Source of the DNA: DATCSE01 sp036568605
GTDB taxonomy: Bacteria > Pseudomonadota > Gammaproteobacteria > Burkholderiales > Burkholderiaceae_C
Direction of reading: 5' to 3'
NCBI GenBank assembly: GCA_036568605.1
Contig: DATCSE010000516.1
Span: 1 to 14,874, forward strand
Length of the DNA: 14,874 nucleotides
The position numbers and the translations under genes are program-made. Under the pieces are notes generated by a model that did not search any database, was not told the origin of the DNA, and worked only from the letters and a program-made list of their open reading frames with translations. Below, in pieces: positions 12,533 through 14,874 of this stretch (its first letter is position 1; each line of letters begins with the position of its first letter).

Positions 12533-13768
12533 TCAATGCGCGCCGGGGTGCAAGGTCGCCTGGCCCAGGTTCCACAGCGGCGTGAACACGCCCAGCAGCA
12601 GGATGCCCACCATCACGCCCATGACCGCGAGCAGGATGGGCTCGATGGTCTCCGCCAGCTTGCTGACCTCGTAGGTCACGTCCTCGGTGTGGATCAGCGC
12701 GATCTGCTCCATCATCTCCGCCACCTCGCCGGTGGCCTCGCCGACGCTGATCATCTGCAGCTCCATCGACGAGAAGATGCCGGTGGTGGTTGCGACGCGG
12801 GTGAAGTTCTCGCCGCGCTCGATCCCGCGGCGCATCTGCAGGATGCGCTGCGAATAGAAGGCGTTTCCCACGACCCGCGCGGCCAGTTCGAGCGACGGCA
12901 CCAGCGACACGCCGCTGCGGCTGGCCATCGCGAAGTTGCGGCAGAACCGGGCGACGCTCGCCTTGGTCAGGATGCTGCCGATGACAGGCAGTCTCGTCTT
13001 GGTGCGATCCCAGAGATAGTGCCCACGCTCGGTGGCCGTCCACTTGCGGAACAGGAACACGAAGCCGCCGATCACGGCCGCGACCACCCACCAGTAGTGC
13101 CGGCTGAACTCCGAGATCCCGATCAGCACCTGGGTGATCATCGGCAGCTCGGCGTGCAGATTCTTGTACGTCGCCGCGAAGACCGGGATCACGAACAGCA
13201 TCAGCACCGCCATCCCGATCGCCAGCGCCGACATCACGAACGTGGGATAGCGGACGGCCGACTTGACCTTCTTGTTCAGGTCGCGATCGAACTCGATCTG
13301 CTTGTACAGAGCACGGAACGATTCGTCCAGCCGGCCGGCGCCTTCGCCCACGCGGATCATGTTGACGTAGAACTCGTCGAAGATCTTGGGATGCCGCGCG
13401 AACGCCGTGCTCAGGTCCGTGCCGCGGTCCAGGTCGGCACGCACCGCGAGCAGCGCCTTGGCCAGCGCCTTGTTGGTGGTCGAGCGCTGTATGCCTTCGA
13501 TCGCCAGCAGCAGCGGCATGCCGGCGCGAACCATGTTGGCCATCTGGCGCGTCAGCAACTGCAGCTCCAGGATCGGCACCTTGTTCTCGCCGGTCAGGTT
13601 GGTGAACCATTCCGGCTGCTCCGCGGGCCTGGGCAGCTCCCTGATCCTGATCGGCGAGATGTCGCTTTCCATCAGCCATTTCGCGACGGCATTCGGGTTG
13701 GCGGACTCGATGCGGCCCTGCATCTTTTCGCCGAGCCGGTTGCGTCCCTCGTAAAGGTAGGTCTGCAT
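12533..13768 (-). CDS. mshG: MshG-like inner-membrane platform protein of type IV (MSHA) pilus, GspF/PilC family
   Basis: A 411-residue polytopic protein that forms the inner-membrane core around which the assembly ATPase works. The N-terminal FxYEGRNRLGEKMQGRIES start is typical of the family. Two GspF repeats follow: the first carries LTRQMANMVRAGMPL (72-86) and VGEGAGRLDESF (140-151), the second has FCRNFAMASRSGVSL (275-289) and VGEATGEVAEMM (342-353). Membrane helices lie at about 174-198, 225-240 and 376-398. Length is normal. Start ATG 13768 follows GGAG and lies 19 bases after the ATPase gene, so both are in one operon. Assignment to MSHA rather than PilC or GspF rests on the overall wording of the N-terminus and the partner ATPase; the fold family itself is certain. 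Confidence 0.85.
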   Translation of the reverse strand: MQTYLYEGRNRLGEKMQGRIESANPNAVAKWLMESDISPIRIRELPRPAEQPEWFTNLTGENKVPILELQLLTRQMANMVRAGMPLLLAIEGIQRSTTNKALAKALLAVRADLDRGTDLSTAFARHPKIFDEFYVNMIRVGEGAGRLDESFRALYKQIEFDRDLNKKVKSAVRYPTFVMSALAIGMAVLMLFVIPVFAATYKNLHAELPMITQVLIGISEFSRHYWWVVAAVIGGFVFLFRKWTATERGHYLWDRTKTRLPVIGSILTKASVARFCRNFAMASRSGVSLVPSLELAARVVGNAFYSQRILQMRRGIERGENFTRVATTTGIFSSMELQMISVGEATGEVAEMMEQIALIHTEDVTYEVSKLAETIEPILLAVMGVMVGILLLGVFTPLWNLGQATLHPGAH

Positions 13769-13787
13769 GATGGGAGCTCCGTGTTGA

Positions 13788-14874
13788 CTACTCGGCGATG
13801 GTCATCGCTTCGGCTGCCGTCGTGCGGCCCTCGAGCACCATCGTCACGGCACCGTGGGCCAGCGTGCGCCGGCCGACCTGCTCGCGCGCCAGCTTGTCGA
13901 TCAGCTGAGGGTCGGCGCCCTGCAAGGCGTCCGTCAGGGCCTGCGTCATCTCGAGCAATTCGTAGACCCCGCGCCGCCCGCTGAAGCCCACGCCATTGCA
14001 GCGCGAGCAGCCTCGCCCCTTGCGGAACTTGGCCAGCGACAGCTCTTCCTCGCTCGCGTGGTGGGCCAGCCATGCACGCTCGTCCAGCGGCGGGTCGTAG
14101 GGCTCCACGCAGTACAGGCACGACACGCGCAGCAGCCGCTGGGCCATCACGGCCCGCAGTGTCGACGCGATCATGTAGCCGGGCACGCCCATGTCCAGCA
14201 GGCGCACCGGCGTGCTCGGCGCATCGTTGGTGTGCAACGTGGACAGCACCGTGTGCCCGGTCATCGCCGCGCGCACCGCGATGTCGGCCGTCTCGTTGTC
14301 GCGGATCTCGCCCACCAGCAGCACGTCCGGGTCCTGCCGCAGCAGCGAGCGCAGCACGCGAGCGAAGCTGAGCTCGATCTTGTCGTTGATTTGCACCTGG
14401 TTGATCCCGGCGAGGCGGTACTCCACCGGGTCCTCCGCGGTGAGGATCTTCACGCTGGGCTGGTTCAGGGTCTCGAGGGCCGCGTAGAGCGTCGTGGTCT
14501 TGCCGCTGCCGGTCGGGCCGGTCACCAGCACGATGCCGTGCGGCGCGTGGATCGCGCGCTCGAAGCCCCCGCAGGCCCACCCCGGCAGCAGCTCCTTGAT
14601 GCCATTGCGCTTGCCGCCCTGGCGCAACAGGCGCAGCACGATGGACTCGCCGTACTGCGTCGGCATCGTCGACATGCGGATGTCGAAGCGCGAGTCGGCG
14701 GACTTGATCGTGATGCGGCCGTCCTGCGGCAAGCGGCGCTCGGCGATGTCCAGCTGCGCCATCAGCTTCAGCCGCACGATCAGCGCCGACGTGATCCGGG
14801 GATCCGCCTCGACCTGCACGTGCAGCACGCCGTCGATGCGGAAGCGCACGACCAGCGCGTGCTCCTGCGGCTCG
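13788..14874 (-). CDS. mshE: MshE-like pilus assembly ATPase (GspE/PilB family), C-terminal part
   Basis: The gene runs off the window; about 361 C-terminal residues are visible, beginning EPQEHALVVRFRIDGVLH. This is the hexameric ATPase that drives pilin polymerisation on the cytoplasmic side. Visible motifs are Walker A GPTGSGKTTT (bases 14490-14519), the Asp box TAEDPVEYRLAGINQVQIN, Walker B with LLRQDPDVLLVGEIRDNETA, the His box TGHTVLSTLHTNDA, and a four-Cys zinc site from CLYC and CSRC before GRRGVYELL. All catalytic motifs are intact. The stop is TAG, 19 bases before mshG. MshE and related PilB proteins bind c-di-GMP through an N-terminal MshEN domain that would be upstream of this window, so this cannot be verified. 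A PilB or GspE assignment is the alternative. Confidence 0.88.
   Translation of the reverse strand, partial: EPQEHALVVRFRIDGVLHVQVEADPRITSALIVRLKLMAQLDIAERRLPQDGRITIKSADSRFDIRMSTMPTQYGESIVLRLLRQGGKRNGIKELLPGWACGGFERAIHAPHGIVLVTGPTGSGKTTTLYAALETLNQPSVKILTAEDPVEYRLAGINQVQINDKIELSFARVLRSLLRQDPDVLLVGEIRDNETADIAVRAAMTGHTVLSTLHTNDAPSTPVRLLDMGVPGYMIASTLRAVMAQRLLRVSCLYCVEPYDPPLDERAWLAHHASEEELSLAKFRKGRGCSRCNGVGFSGRRGVYELLEMTQALTDALQGADPQLIDKLAREQVGRRTLAHGAVTMVLEGRTTAAEAMTIAE

Noticed and set aside
12362..13984. A 540-codon + strand frame opposite mshG
   Set aside because: Antisense to a full-length GspF-family gene; His/Arg/Gln-rich translation without motifs.

Overview
The window is GC-rich, densely coded DNA with proteobacterial architecture. 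Gene families and gene order (XoxF-type quinoprotein dehydrogenase with XoxJ and cytochrome c, caa3-type oxidase genes, MshE/MshG pilus genes, many GGDEF proteins) suggest a betaproteobacterium of the order Burkholderiales, perhaps near Rubrivivax, Leptothrix or Methylibium. That placement is inference from gene content and composition; no rRNA or other marker gene is present.

Region 1 (1-6735, + strand) is one tightly packed operon. It opens with the 3' end of a XoxF-like PQQ (lanthanide-type) alcohol dehydrogenase. Then come a XoxJ-like periplasmic binding protein, a lipoprotein cytochrome c, cytochrome c oxidase subunits II (with a fused cytochrome c domain), I and III, a small three-helix membrane protein and a CtaG-type assembly factor. 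The xoxJ-cytc, cytc-II, II-I and I-III junctions are all 4-base ATGA stop/start overlaps, so translation looks coupled. Read together, the genes describe a dedicated periplasmic chain: alcohol -> XoxF/PQQ -> cytochrome c -> CuA/heme a/heme a3-CuB -> O2. Two things stand out. Subunit I keeps all metal ligands and the His-Tyr motif but lacks the hallmark residues of both proton channels (Ser104 for the D-channel Asp, Gln331 for the K-channel Lys). Between subunit III and the small membrane gene lies a hairpin-rich element bounded by an exact 8-bp direct repeat, which looks inserted into a former ATGA junction.

Region 2 (6800-8410, - strand) encodes a soluble helical-repeat/GGDEF diguanylate cyclase. 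It is transcribed divergently from a small VOC (glyoxalase-fold) gene (8601-9020, +).

Region 3 (9008-11891, - strand) is a two-gene unit: a PotD/PotF-like periplasmic binding protein without transporter genes, followed by a membrane dCache-HAMP-GGDEF diguanylate cyclase. The layout resembles the NspS/MbaA polyamine-sensing pair and suggests a binding-protein-dependent c-di-GMP sensor.

Region 4 (12072-14874) has a short, atypical dihydrofolate reductase (+) converging on mshG and the 3' part of mshE (- strand), the inner-membrane platform and assembly ATPase of an MSHA-type IV pilus. MshE ATPases are known c-di-GMP effectors through an N-terminal domain that would lie outside this window, so regions 2-4 may share a c-di-GMP/surface-attachment theme.

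There is no gene-free stretch over 300 bases. I see no tRNA, rRNA, IS element or CRISPR array.
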